Assembly (NCBI RefSeq): GCF_040838345.1
Contig: NZ_JBAKFF010000001.1
Span: 434,001 to 498,000, forward strand
Length of the DNA stretch: 64,000 nt
Reading direction: 5' to 3'
Origin: Spiribacter sp. 1M189
GTDB lineage: Bacteria > Pseudomonadota > Gammaproteobacteria > Nitrococcales > Nitrococcaceae
The notes below the pieces were generated by a model, which was not told where the DNA came from, ran no database searches, and saw nothing but the letters and a program-made list of their open reading frames with translations. This document shows positions 16,014 to 24,364 of the stretch, piece after piece. Each line of letters starts with the position of its first letter. The stretch's first letter is position 1. The position numbers were made by a program, and so were the translations under genes.

Positions 16014-17258
16014 ATGAGTACAGTTTTTAACCTGAAGGGCGGGCTATTGAGTCTAGCCAGTGCAACTGCCTTTGCTTGGGGGGCAGCGGCTATCGCTGAT
16101 GACGAGACGATCAAAATTGGTGTACTGGAGGATCAATCCGGAGACTTCGCCGCCGCGACCAATGTCAAGGTCAATGCAATTCGCCTCGCTGCTGATGAAA
16201 TTAATGAGGCCGGAGGCATCGACGGACAACCGGTAGAGTTGGTGATCTATGACACGCAGTCCGATAACCGTCGGTACCAGGAGTTCATGCGCCGTGTACT
16301 GCAGCAGGATGAAGTCGATGTTGTATTCGCTGGCTTCTCCTCGGCATCACGCGAGGCATACCGGCCTATCGTCAATCAGTTTGACGGGCTCGCTTTCTAC
16401 AACAACCAGTACGAAGGCGGTGTCTGCGACTCCAATATGATTGTTACCGGTGCCGTTCCGGAGCAGCAGTTCTCGACACTTATCCCCTGGATGATGGAAA
16501 AGTACGGCCCCAACGTCTACACCATTGCTGCCGACTACAACTTCGGTCAGATCTCAGCCGAGTGGGTCCGGGAGATTGTCGAGGAAGAAGGTGGTTCCAT
16601 GGTGGGCGAGGAGTTCATTCCCTTGGGCGTGTCTCAATTCTCGCAGACTATCCAGAACATTCAGCAGTCCGATGCGGATTTTGTCGTGACGCTACTGGTC
16701 GGTGCCGCCCAGGCGTCGTACTACGAGCAGGCGGCCTCGGCCAACGTTGACCTCCCTATGGCATCTTCTGTCAACGTGGGTCAGGGCTACGAGCACAAGC
16801 GGTTTACCCCGCCAAGCCTCGCGGACATGTACGTAACGACCAACTATATCGAGGAAATCGACACGCCTGAGAGCAATGCATTTGTCGAGAAATTCCGTGA
16901 GATGTTCCCCGATGAGCCGTATATCAACCAGGAGGCTGCCAACTCCTACATCGCGATGAACCTGTACAAGCAGATGGTCGAGCGGGCCGGTACAACGGAT
17001 CATGATGCGATTCGGGCGGTCCTGGCCGAGGGCGATGTTTGCTTTGACGGGCCTTCTGGCCGGACATGCCTTGATCCCGAGAGCCAGCACATGTCGCACA
17101 CCATTTATCTGGCTCGGGTGAACGATGATCACAGCATTTCCTTTCCGAAGGTCTGGGATGATATCGAGCCATACTGGCTTGGTGATGCCGGTTGTGACCT
17201 GACGGTCAACGACCCGAGTGCCCAGTACACACCGTCGAACCCTCCGCCGGCTAACTAA
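16014..17258 (+). CDS. Short-chain amide/urea ABC transporter substrate-binding protein (UrtA/FmdD type)
   Basis: This 414-residue periplasmic binding protein of the branched-chain-amino-acid (type I) class has a signal peptide of about 27 residues ending AAAIAD. The mature part starts with ETIKIGVLEDQSGDFAA. It resembles UrtA and FmdD, receptors for urea, formamide and acetamide. The ATG at 16014 follows AAAGGAG at a proper distance; GTG at 16005 is possible but overlaps the Shine-Dalgarno. It follows amiR immediately and precedes the two permeases, with a strong hairpin in between. Its fold is homologous to AmiC, so sensor and receptor probably share ligands. Confidence 0.87.
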   Translation: MSTVFNLKGGLLSLASATAFAWGAAAIADDETIKIGVLEDQSGDFAAATNVKVNAIRLAADEINEAGGIDGQPVELVIYDTQSDNRRYQEFMRRVLQQDEVDVVFAGFSSASREAYRPIVNQFDGLAFYNNQYEGGVCDSNMIVTGAVPEQQFSTLIPWMMEKYGPNVYTIAADYNFGQISAEWVREIVEEEGGSMVGEEFIPLGVSQFSQTIQNIQQSDADFVVTLLVGAAQASYYEQAASANVDLPMASSVNVGQGYEHKRFTPPSLADMYVTTNYIEEIDTPESNAFVEKFREMFPDEPYINQEAANSYIAMNLYKQMVERAGTTDHDAIRAVLAEGDVCFDGPSGRTCLDPESQHMSHTIYLARVNDDHSISFPKVWDDIEPYWLGDAGCDLTVNDPSAQYTPSNPPPAN

Positions 17259-17271
17259 GCCGCAATCGTTG

Positions 17272-17301
17272 TCGGGCGACCTCCATTAGGAGGTCGCCCG
17301 A
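17272..17301 (+). terminator. Strong intercistronic hairpin after the amide-binding protein gene
   Basis: A perfect 13-base-pair stem (17272-17284 with 17289-17301) closed by ATTA is followed by TTTCTTGT. It could act as a partial terminator or as a decay barrier, giving more binding protein than permease. The operon clearly continues, because urtB starts 30 bases later on the same strand. Confidence 0.7.
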
Positions 17302-17331
17302 TTTCTTGTCGGTATTGAGAGGTTGTCTGTC

Positions 17332-18204
17332 ATGGAGCTGCTAGCTGCGGCATTCGCCATGTTTTATCAGTTCGGCGATGCATTCGCTTTTCTGGTTATC
17401 GCGAGCGCTGGCCTTGCCGTGATCTTCGGGATGATGCGCATCATCAATCTGGCTCATGGTGAGTTCATTATGTGCGGTGCATACGTCACGGCCGTGGCCG
17501 CGCGTACAGGGTTGCCTCTGGCGCTCGCCATTTTGCTGGGTGCGATTACAGCCGGACTTATCGGGATGCTGATCGAGCGGTTGGTGATCCGGCACCTCTA
17601 TCACAGACCACTGGATTCGATTATTGCTACTTGGGGAATCAGCCTGATTGCCACCCAGGGTGTACTTATTGTTTTGGGATCAACGATGGCTGGCATCGGC
17701 ACGCCGCTTGGCAGTGTCGAAGTCGGCGGCCAGACTTTCTCAGCCTACCGGCTGGTGCTTATGGCCTGCGCAGGGGCGCTTTTGATCGGGCTGTACCTGC
17801 TTTTCTATCACACCCGTTTCGGCGTACTGGCGAGAGCAACCATCCAGAAACCCGAGACCGCGCGAGCGTTGGGTATCGATACGCGCCGGGTCTACGGACT
17901 CACTTTCGGTCTGGGTGCGGCGCTCGCCGGACTCGCCGGAGGACTCTATGCCCCGACCATGACGATGGTTCCAACGATGGGGGCTACCTTCATCGTCGAG
18001 AGCTTCGTCACCGTTGTCGTCGGCGGCGCCGATATCTTCGTCGGAGCCGCTCCGGCTGCGGCGATTCTCGCCGTTATCAAGGCTACCCTGACGGCGGGCT
18101 ATGGACAGCTCTTCGGCCAGATCGGCCTGCTCGTTGCTGTGATCGTCGTGATTCGACTGTTACCCGGGGGTCTTTCCGCCTGGATCAAGAAGACCGGGCG
18201 CTAA
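17332..18204 (+). CDS. urtB: Amide/urea ABC transporter permease (UrtB/LivH type)
   Basis: This 290-residue membrane permease of the branched-chain amino acid/urea class has about eight helices. It contains GMMRIINLAHGEFIMCGAY near residue 30 and GLAGGLYAPTM in the C-terminal half, both typical of LivH/UrtB. The ATG at 17332 lies nine bases after GAGAGG; an in-frame TTG at 17323 is too close to that site. It is the partner of the UrtC-type permease encoded 16 bases downstream. Confidence 0.88.
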   Translation: MELLAAAFAMFYQFGDAFAFLVIASAGLAVIFGMMRIINLAHGEFIMCGAYVTAVAARTGLPLALAILLGAITAGLIGMLIERLVIRHLYHRPLDSIIATWGISLIATQGVLIVLGSTMAGIGTPLGSVEVGGQTFSAYRLVLMACAGALLIGLYLLFYHTRFGVLARATIQKPETARALGIDTRRVYGLTFGLGAALAGLAGGLYAPTMTMVPTMGATFIVESFVTVVVGGADIFVGAAPAAAILAVIKATLTAGYGQLFGQIGLLVAVIVVIRLLPGGLSAWIKKTGR

Positions 18205-18220
18205 ATCGATGGAGCCGTCA

Positions 18221-19321
18221 ATGCAGAACCGCGATGTCACCCTGACTCCCGGGACAAAGGTCGATCGAAAAAAACTCCCGATCTGGCTTTCGAGACTGGA
18301 GGGTCCTCAGACCGTTGGAAGCGGCCCCGGTTTTTGGTCACTCTTTGTTGTGGCCTTGATCGTTGCCGCTCTGTATCCGCTTTTTGCTAATGACTATGCG
18401 GTCGGGAATACCGCCTACTTCATGGTCTGGACATTCATGGCGATGGGCCTTGGCGTTGTCTGGGGCTACGCTGGCGCACTCAGCTTCGGGCAAACCGCGT
18501 TTTTCGGTCTGTCCGGGTATGCTTATGGGGTCCTGACCATCAATTTCGGTAGCGCGTACGGGTTCACTCTCCTATCGCTCCTGCTTGCTGTTGCACTTGG
18601 AGCGCTGTTCGCGCTGCTTATTGGCTATTTCATGTTCTTTGGCCGGATCCGAGGCGTATTCATTGGCATTGTTACGCTTTCAGTCACCCTCGTGCTCGAG
18701 GCCTTCATGGCGCAGACCGCAGGGCCGCAATGGGCCATCGGCAGTGCGCGGTTGAACGGATTTAACGGCATGTCCGGAATGCCGCCGCTCACTATTCCCT
18801 GGTTTGACGGCCCCATTCTACTGTATGCCGGAACGTCTCTTTACTACGTTCTGCTTGGCCTGGTGCTATTCTGCTATCTCGGTCTTCGCATGCTATTGAA
18901 TGCGCCCTTCGGCAATGTTCTCGTCGCAATAAGGGAAAATCCCGAGCGCGCCGAGATGCTTGGCTACGACATTCGTATCTACCAAATGCTCGCTTTCACC
19001 CTGGGGGGAGCGCTGGCGGGCCTCTCCGGTGTGCTCTACACGGCATGGGGCCAGTACATCACGCCATCCAGCATGGGCCTCATGTCTGCGGCGCTTCCCA
19101 TCGTCTGGGTCGCCGTTGGTGGCCGGAGCGATATCACCGCCACATTGATAGGGAGTTTGCTGGTGCTCGCGACGTTCCAGTCGTTGACGATTTACGGCAG
19201 TCAATACGCGCTGGTTGTGATGGGCGCACTGCTCCTTTTCACGGTTCTCGTGACGCCTAATGGGCTCGTTCTGGAGGCGATGCACGCGATTCGCCGTCTA
19301 ACTGGGGGGCGGGGGCAATGA
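18221..19321 (+). CDS. urtC: Amide/urea ABC transporter permease (UrtC/LivM type)
   Basis: This 366-residue permease of the LivM/UrtC group has a hydrophilic N-terminus of about 40 residues and then some ten helices. Typical elements are VWGYAGALSFGQTAFFGLSGYAYG near residue 85 (shortened motif GALSFGQTAFFGLSGY) and GRSDITATLIGSLLV near residue 300. The start at 18221 is preceded by GGAG at seven bases; ATG at 18209 is a possible alternative adding four residues. The stop overlaps the ATG of the first ATPase. Confidence 0.88.
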   Translation: MQNRDVTLTPGTKVDRKKLPIWLSRLEGPQTVGSGPGFWSLFVVALIVAALYPLFANDYAVGNTAYFMVWTFMAMGLGVVWGYAGALSFGQTAFFGLSGYAYGVLTINFGSAYGFTLLSLLLAVALGALFALLIGYFMFFGRIRGVFIGIVTLSVTLVLEAFMAQTAGPQWAIGSARLNGFNGMSGMPPLTIPWFDGPILLYAGTSLYYVLLGLVLFCYLGLRMLLNAPFGNVLVAIRENPERAEMLGYDIRIYQMLAFTLGGALAGLSGVLYTAWGQYITPSSMGLMSAALPIVWVAVGGRSDITATLIGSLLVLATFQSLTIYGSQYALVVMGALLLFTVLVTPNGLVLEAMHAIRRLTGGRGQ

Positions 19322-20037
19322 GCGACATCCTGGTGGTCGAAAAACTCAACAAGCGCTTTGGTGGAGTCGTTGTCGCCAAGGACATCGACTTTCGTTTGCC
19401 CGCGGGGAGCATACACTGCCTCATCGGTCCGAATGGCGCGGGAAAGTCCACATTTTTCCGTCTTATACTAGGCGAGCATTTACCCGATAGCGGTTCGATT
19501 CGGTACAACAATGAGGAAATCAACAGGCTTCGCGCCTTTCAAAGAATCAGGCGTGGGATCAGTGTGAAGTTCCAGGTGCCTGGAATATTCAAGGCCCTCA
19601 GTGTCAGGCAAAATCTCGCTGTGGCTTTCCAGCACCATCTCCACGGCCACACCCTCAATGCAACGATTCATAGAGTGCTTGAGTTTACTGGGCTGACGGA
19701 AGAGGTGAGCACGCCAGCCGGGAACCTTGCGCATGGTCAGCAGCAGTGGCTCGAGATCGGCATGGCAGTCGGCGTGGAGCCGTCGCTTCTCCTGCTCGAT
19801 GAACCGACGGCTGGCATGTCACCCGACGAGACGAAAAAGACCGGCGAGATGCTGCACGAACTGAATCGTCAGGATATTACTATTCTAGCCGTGGAGCACG
19901 ATATGTCGTTTGTCGAGCAGATCGCCGATGCGGTGACGGTGCTGCATTTGGGTAGTGTCTTCGCGGCGGGCACCATCAAAGAGATCGTCAATCACCCAGG
20001 TGTTCAGCAGATTTATCTGGGAGTCTCTGATGACTGA
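19318..20037 (+). CDS. urtD: Amide/urea ABC transporter ATP-binding protein (UrtD/LivG type)
   Basis: This 239-residue ATPase has Walker A GPNGAGKST near residue 39, the signature LAHGQQQWLEIGMAV near 140, which is typical for this transporter family, and Walker B LLLLDEPTAGMSP near 159. It starts on an ATGA overlapping the UrtC stop and ends with an 8-base overlap with UrtE. It forms a heterodimer with the second ATPase to drive uptake. Confidence 0.9.
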   Translation: MSDILVVEKLNKRFGGVVVAKDIDFRLPAGSIHCLIGPNGAGKSTFFRLILGEHLPDSGSIRYNNEEINRLRAFQRIRRGISVKFQVPGIFKALSVRQNLAVAFQHHLHGHTLNATIHRVLEFTGLTEEVSTPAGNLAHGQQQWLEIGMAVGVEPSLLLLDEPTAGMSPDETKKTGEMLHELNRQDITILAVEHDMSFVEQIADAVTVLHLGSVFAAGTIKEIVNHPGVQQIYLGVSDD

Positions 20038-20743
20038 GGCAAACCTTTTGAAGGCTGAGGGTCTCTGCAGTGGCTATGGTTCCGAGACCGTCCTGCAGGG
20101 GGTGGATTTCCAGATCGAACCGGGTGAAATCGTAGCAATTATCGGGCGTAACGGGGTTGGTAAGTCCACGCTGATGCGTACGCTGATTGGTCTTCTCCCC
20201 GCGTCCTCCGGCCGCATTCACTTTCACGGCGAGGACATCACCCGCTTACCGGCCGACCAACGCGCACTATCCGGTATTGGCTATATTCCCCAGGGCAGGG
20301 AGGTGTTTCCAGAGCTCTCTGTCTCGGAGAACCTTATTGTCGGCGAAGTCGCAGCCGGGCGGCGCCGGAAGCTCGAATACGAGGTGATCTATCGCTTTTT
20401 CCCGATTCTTAAGGAACGCGCCGCCCAGCGTGCCGGCACGTTGTCGGGTGGCCAGCAGCAACAGCTTGCCATCGCACGCGCCATGATTTCGAATCCATCG
20501 ATCATGTTGCTCGACGAACCGTCGGAGGGTATCCAGCCCTCGATCGTGAAAGACATCGCGAAAAACATTCATGAGCTCAACACGATGACGGATATATCCG
20601 TTCTTCTCGTCGAGCAAAATCTCGAGCTGATTACTTCCATTGCCCAGCGGGGCTATGTGATGGAGAAAGGAAGAATCGTGAAGGCGTTGTCTTCCGAAGA
20701 AATCACTTCGAGAGATGAAGTACGGAATTATCTGACTATCTAG
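20030..20743 (+). CDS. urtE: Amide/urea ABC transporter ATP-binding protein (UrtE/LivF type)
   Basis: This 237-residue second ATPase has Walker A GRNGVGKST near residue 39, the signature LSGGQQQQLAIARAM near 140, and Walker B IMLLDEPSEGIQPSIV near 160. The SEGIQP wording is characteristic of UrtE/LivF. The start at 20030 lies inside the end of urtD; longer in-frame extensions reach into urtD and are rejected. The formamidase gene follows after 23 bases. Confidence 0.9.
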   Translation: MTEANLLKAEGLCSGYGSETVLQGVDFQIEPGEIVAIIGRNGVGKSTLMRTLIGLLPASSGRIHFHGEDITRLPADQRALSGIGYIPQGREVFPELSVSENLIVGEVAAGRRRKLEYEVIYRFFPILKERAAQRAGTLSGGQQQQLAIARAMISNPSIMLLDEPSEGIQPSIVKDIAKNIHELNTMTDISVLLVEQNLELITSIAQRGYVMEKGRIVKALSSEEITSRDEVRNYLTI

Positions 20744-20766
20744 GACTGCAACTGAGGAGTCGATCA

Positions 20767-21753
20767 ATGAGCTGGCATGAATCGTCGATTATGAACCGGA
20801 AGGGCCTCGCTGGGGGAAAGCCTGGTAGACGGCACACGATAACGATCGAGGATCAGAAAAATTATCACTACGTCTACGGTCCATATGCAGAGCCGATCAT
20901 CGAGGTAGATCCGGGTGATTTGGTAACGGTGGAAACACATGATGCTTTCGAAGGACAGATTCAAAAGGAGTCGGACAAGCCTTCGGAAAAATTAAATTTT
21001 CCATACCTCAATCCGCAGACAGGACCCATTCGGATTCGGGGGGCAGAAAAGGGTGATGCGCTCGCCGTTAGGATTATCTCGATTAAGCCGCGAGGGCCCC
21101 AGCCTGTCGGTACCACTTGCCTGATCCCACACTTCGGCGCGCTGGTGCCGACTGCAGCGACGGCCATGCTCAGTCCACAGCTGCCCGAGAAGGTCAAGAA
21201 GGTTGAAGTCGATGAGCAGGGGGTCTACTGGTCTGACAAAATAACGCTGCCCTATGAGCCCTTCATCGGGACCATCGGGACGGCGCCGGAGATTGAGGCG
21301 ATATCGTCGCTCCAACCGGATTATTACGGCGGTAATATGGACCTGCCGGATGTCGCGCCCGGGAATGTGATCTATCTACCCGTCAATCGGGCGGGGGGAT
21401 TACTGTATCTCGGGGATTGCCATGCCATTCAGGGCGATGGAGAGGTTTGTGGCGTAGCGCTCGAGATACCGGCGACGGTGGAGTTGCAAGTCGATCTGGT
21501 GAAGGCGCACGGAAATGCCTGGCCTCAGCTCGAGACTGAGGATACGTTCGGATTCATCGCCTCGGCACGCCCCATGGAAGATGCGGCACGGATCGGGTAT
21601 GTGGAGCTGATTAACTGGGTCGTTGAGCAGACGGGCCAGACTCCGGAGGAGGCCTATCTTCTGTTAACGATGTGCGGGAAGGTTCGGTTAGGGAATATGG
21701 TCGATCCTAAATACACGATGGGTGTTTCGATTGAGAAGAAATTTGTTAGGTAA
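20767..21753 (+). CDS. fmdA: Acetamidase/formamidase (FmdA family)
   Basis: This 328-residue acetamidase/formamidase-family enzyme hydrolyses short amides to ammonia and the carboxylate in the cytosol. Recognised stretches are GPIRIRGAEKGDALAVRI near residue 79, GNMDLPDVAPGNVIYLPV near 192, and GLLYLGDCHAIQGDGEV near 214, the metal/active-site region with conserved Asp, His and Cys. A good ribosome site (TGAGGAG) precedes the ATG. As last gene of amiC-amiR-urtABCDE-type-fmdA, it closes a sense-import-degrade pathway for small amides used as nitrogen or carbon source. Formamide or acetamide are the most likely substrates. Confidence 0.88.
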   Translation: MSWHESSIMNRKGLAGGKPGRRHTITIEDQKNYHYVYGPYAEPIIEVDPGDLVTVETHDAFEGQIQKESDKPSEKLNFPYLNPQTGPIRIRGAEKGDALAVRIISIKPRGPQPVGTTCLIPHFGALVPTAATAMLSPQLPEKVKKVEVDEQGVYWSDKITLPYEPFIGTIGTAPEIEAISSLQPDYYGGNMDLPDVAPGNVIYLPVNRAGGLLYLGDCHAIQGDGEVCGVALEIPATVELQVDLVKAHGNAWPQLETEDTFGFIASARPMEDAARIGYVELINWVVEQTGQTPEEAYLLLTMCGKVRLGNMVDPKYTMGVSIEKKFVR

Positions 21754-22005
21754 CTGAGTGATCGGACGGGGTTGCGCGGGAGCGGGTTCCTCATGCGACT
21801 TTTGATTGCAACTGAGTCTCGACAACCCCATTCATTCACCATGTTTATGCGCGTCTCCCAGTCAAGGGGGCCATCTGTTCCAGTCGGTCGAGGAGCCGCA
21901 TTCCAGTAGAGCACAGCGAGCTGACAACGCGAGCAAGCTCCACCCAGCGTTCCACCTTTTTCCCGGCGTCGCCGGACGCGGAAGCTCGTAAGTCCTTGAA
22001 AGTAT

Positions 22006-22080
22006 TGGTGGGCGGTGCTGGGATCGAACCAGCGACCCCTGCCGTGTGAAGGCAGTGCTCTCCCGCTGAGCTAACCGCCC
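22006..22080 (-). tRNA. tRNA-Val (CAC)
   Basis: On the minus strand the sequence begins GGGCGGTTAGCTCAG and ends with an encoded CCA. The seven-base acceptor stem GGGCGGT/ACCGCCC pairs fully, and the anticodon stem CTGCC/GGCAG encloses TTCACAC, giving anticodon CAC (codon GUG). The T arm has GGTTCGATCC. It lies directly right of the AT-richer amide block, with its 3' end facing that block, as at many integration sites. Confidence 0.95.
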
Positions 22081-22200
22081 AACCGAGCGAAGAGTTTAGG
22101 AAGTCGCCCCATGGCTGTCAACGCGACGCCGCCATCACAGGCTGGCCGTTTCCCTGCCTCAATCGCTAAACTGTAGCGTTTTCAGACAACGAAGGCTGCC

Positions 22201-23625
22201 ATGACCGTCACCACTCGTTTTGCACCCAGCCCCACTGGCTATCTGCATATTGGCGGCGCCCGCACGGCGCTTTTCTGCTGGCTCTATGCCCGACGTCATG
22301 GCGGCCGCTTCGTCCTGCGCATCGAAGATACGGATCTTGAGCGGTCGACGCCGGAGGCGATCAACGCGATCCTCGAGGGCATGAGCTGGCTCGGGCTGGA
22401 CTACGACGAGGGCCCGCTCTACCAGACCCACCGCTTCGATCGCTATCGCGAAGTGATCCAGCACATGCTCGAGGAGGGCATGGCCTACCGCTGCTACTGC
22501 TCGAAGGAGCGACTCGAGGCGCTTCGGGCCGATCAGCAGGCAAGAAAGGAAAAACCCCGCTATGACGGGCGCTGCCGCGACCTGACCGAGCCGCCGGAGG
22601 ACGTCGAAGGCGAGCCGGTGATCCGCTTTCGCCAGCCCCGCAGCGGCCATACCGTCGTCGACGACCAGGTCAAGGGCAAGGTGGTTTTCGACAACGCCGA
22701 GCTGGATGACCTGATCATCGCTCGGGCGGATGGCTCGCCCACCTACAATTTCGTGGTGGTGGTGGATGACATGGATATGAATATCACCCATGTGATCCGT
22801 GGTGACGATCACCTCAACAACAGCGCACGGCAGGGCAACATCCTCCGGGCGTTGGGTGTCGAACCGCCGGTCTATGCGCATGTGCCCATGATCCTGGACG
22901 CGGAGGGCAAGAAACTCTCCAAGCGCGCCGGTGCCGCCAGTGTCATGGAGTATCGGGATGCCGGCTACCTGCCCGAGGCAGTCATTAATTACCTCGTCCG
23001 GCTAGGGTGGGCGCATGGCGATCAGGAGGTGTTCGGCCTCGATGAGATGATCGAGCACTTTGATATCACGGATATCAACCACTCGGCCTCGAGTCTGAAT
23101 CCGTCCAAACTGGATTGGCTGAATCAGCACTACATGAAGACACTGGCGCCGGCGCATGTGGCGCGGCATCTGGCCTGGCACCTGGGCGCGATGGATATCG
23201 ACCCCGGTACCGATGACGGACCGGATCTGGAGCAGGTGGTGCAGGCCCAGGCGGAGCGCAGCAAGACGCTGGTGGAGATGGCCGAAAACAGCCGCTTTTT
23301 CTATCGCGAGCCGGCGGGTTATGACGAAAAGGCGGCGCGCAAGCATCTCAGCGGGTCGGAGGCGGTGCTAGCGGCGCTCGTCGAGTCGCTGTCGGCGCTG
23401 GAGGACTGGCATGCCGAGGCGATTCATCAGGCGGTGACGGGTGTTGCCGAGGAGCAGGAGCTCAAGATGGGCAAGGTGGCGCAGCCTTTGCGCGTGGCGG
23501 TGTCCGGCGGTCCTGTGTCACCACCCATTGACATCACGCTCGAGCTGCTAGGTCGCGAGACCGCACTGGCCCGCATTGAAAAGGCGCGTGAGTGGGCGCG
23601 GGCGCAGGCGGGAAGCGATGCCTGA
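22201..23625 (+). CDS. gltX: Glutamyl-tRNA synthetase
   Basis: This 474-residue class I synthetase charges tRNA-Glu. The HIGH-type motif is [12 protein letters not shown] near residue 14 and the KMSKS-type motif is [10 protein letters not shown] near residue 240. A zinc-type Cys arrangement (YRCYC near residue 97 and DGRC near 123) is present as in E. coli GltX. It is flanked by tRNA-Val on the left (opposite strand) and tRNA-Ala and tRNA-Glu on the right. The start at 22201 is the first residue of the conserved TRFAPSPTG region, so no upstream extension is needed. Confidence 0.96.
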   Translation: MTVTTRFAPSPTGYLHIGGARTALFCWLYARRHGGRFVLRIEDTDLERSTPEAINAILEGMSWLGLDYDEGPLYQTHRFDRYREVIQHMLEEGMAYRCYCSKERLEALRADQQARKEKPRYDGRCRDLTEPPEDVEGEPVIRFRQPRSGHTVVDDQVKGKVVFDNAELDDLIIARADGSPTYNFVVVVDDMDMNITHVIRGDDHLNNSARQGNILRALGVEPPVYAHVPMILDAEGKKLSKRAGAASVMEYRDAGYLPEAVINYLVRLGWAHGDQEVFGLDEMIEHFDITDINHSASSLNPSKLDWLNQHYMKTLAPAHVARHLAWHLGAMDIDPGTDDGPDLEQVVQAQAERSKTLVEMAENSRFFYREPAGYDEKAARKHLSGSEAVLAALVESLSALEDWHAEAIHQAVTGVAEEQELKMGKVAQPLRVAVSGGPVSPPIDITLELLGRETALARIEKAREWARAQAGSDA

Positions 23626-23694
23626 GCATGTGGACGCAGTGGTTGGCCTTGACAGCATCGGGGCCAATTCCTAGACTGCGCATTCTCTGGAAAC

Positions 23695-23770
23695 GGGGCC
23701 ATAGCTCAGCTGGGAGAGCGCCTGCATGGCATGCAGGAGGTCGGCGGTTCGATCCCGCCTGGCTCCACCA
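23695..23770 (+). tRNA. tRNA-Ala (GGC)
   Basis: This is a 76-base cloverleaf with acceptor GGGGCCA/TGGCTCC. The third pair is G3-U70, the alanine identity element. The anticodon stem CCTGC/GCAGG encloses ATGGCAT, giving GGC (codon GCC). The CCA end is encoded. It follows gltX by 69 bases on the same strand. Confidence 0.97.
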
Positions 23771-23850
23771 TTCTTCCTTGCGGTGTGATCCAGCGTCGCC
23801 TTGACGGAGCGGCCTGTACTGCCTATTATCCGGTCCGTCGTATAGACAGC

Positions 23851-23927
23851 GTCCCCATCGTCTAGCCGGCCTAGGACACCACCCTTTCAAGGTGGCGACA
23901 CGGGTTCGAATCCCGTTGGGGACGCCA
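23851..23927 (+). tRNA. tRNA-Glu (TTC)
   Basis: This is a 77-base cloverleaf beginning GTCCCCATCGTCTAG, with acceptor GTCCCC-/-GGGGAC, anticodon stem CCACC/GGTGG around CTTTCAA (anticodon TTC), T arm GGGTTCGAATCCC and an encoded CCA. It lies 80 bases after tRNA-Ala. Its product is the substrate of the synthetase encoded just upstream. Confidence 0.97.
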
Positions 23928-24015
23928 ATTTCCCTCCCGCACTTCCATAACGCCGATTCACATTCCTGTAATACAGCCGGTCAATACTCTTGGAAAGACC
24001 GACAGGAGAGTCGAA

Positions 24016-24333
24016 ATGGGTGCACAAGCAAGCCCGCTGACCGAGACACTGCGTGGCGCCGAGTTCCACCGGATCATCAGTGACGAGTGCCGCCTGAGGG
24101 CGCTGACCTGTCTGTACGAGGCCGGCGAGCTGGAGGTCGAGGACCTCGTTGGTGCGCTGAGCCAGGATCCCACCCAGATTCGCGAGACGCTCGGTGAGCT
24201 GACCGCATGCGGCGTGCTATCGGAGCGACGCGAACGGTTTCGCGTGCATTATCGCCTGGCCGACGAACTGCCGGCCTGGGTAGGCATCGCCCTGGGCGCC
24301 GCCCGCGACTGGGGGGTGTCCGCGGCGCGCTGA
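24016..24333 (+). CDS. ArsR-type winged-helix transcriptional regulator
   Basis: This 105-residue cytosolic DNA-binding protein contains a single winged helix-turn-helix: AEFHRIISDECRLRALTCLY, then a helix-turn-helix around LVGALSQDPTQIRETLGEL, then a wing RRERFRVHYRLA. The usual metal-binding ELCVC box is absent, so it is probably not an arsenic/zinc sensor. GGAGAG precedes the ATG. It is alone between tRNA-Glu and the convergent trpB2 gene, so its target is unknown. Confidence 0.75.
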   Translation: MGAQASPLTETLRGAEFHRIISDECRLRALTCLYEAGELEVEDLVGALSQDPTQIRETLGELTACGVLSERRERFRVHYRLADELPAWVGIALGAARDWGVSAAR

Positions 24334-24364
24334 TTGGCGCCGCGATCCCCGAGGCCGAGATGTG

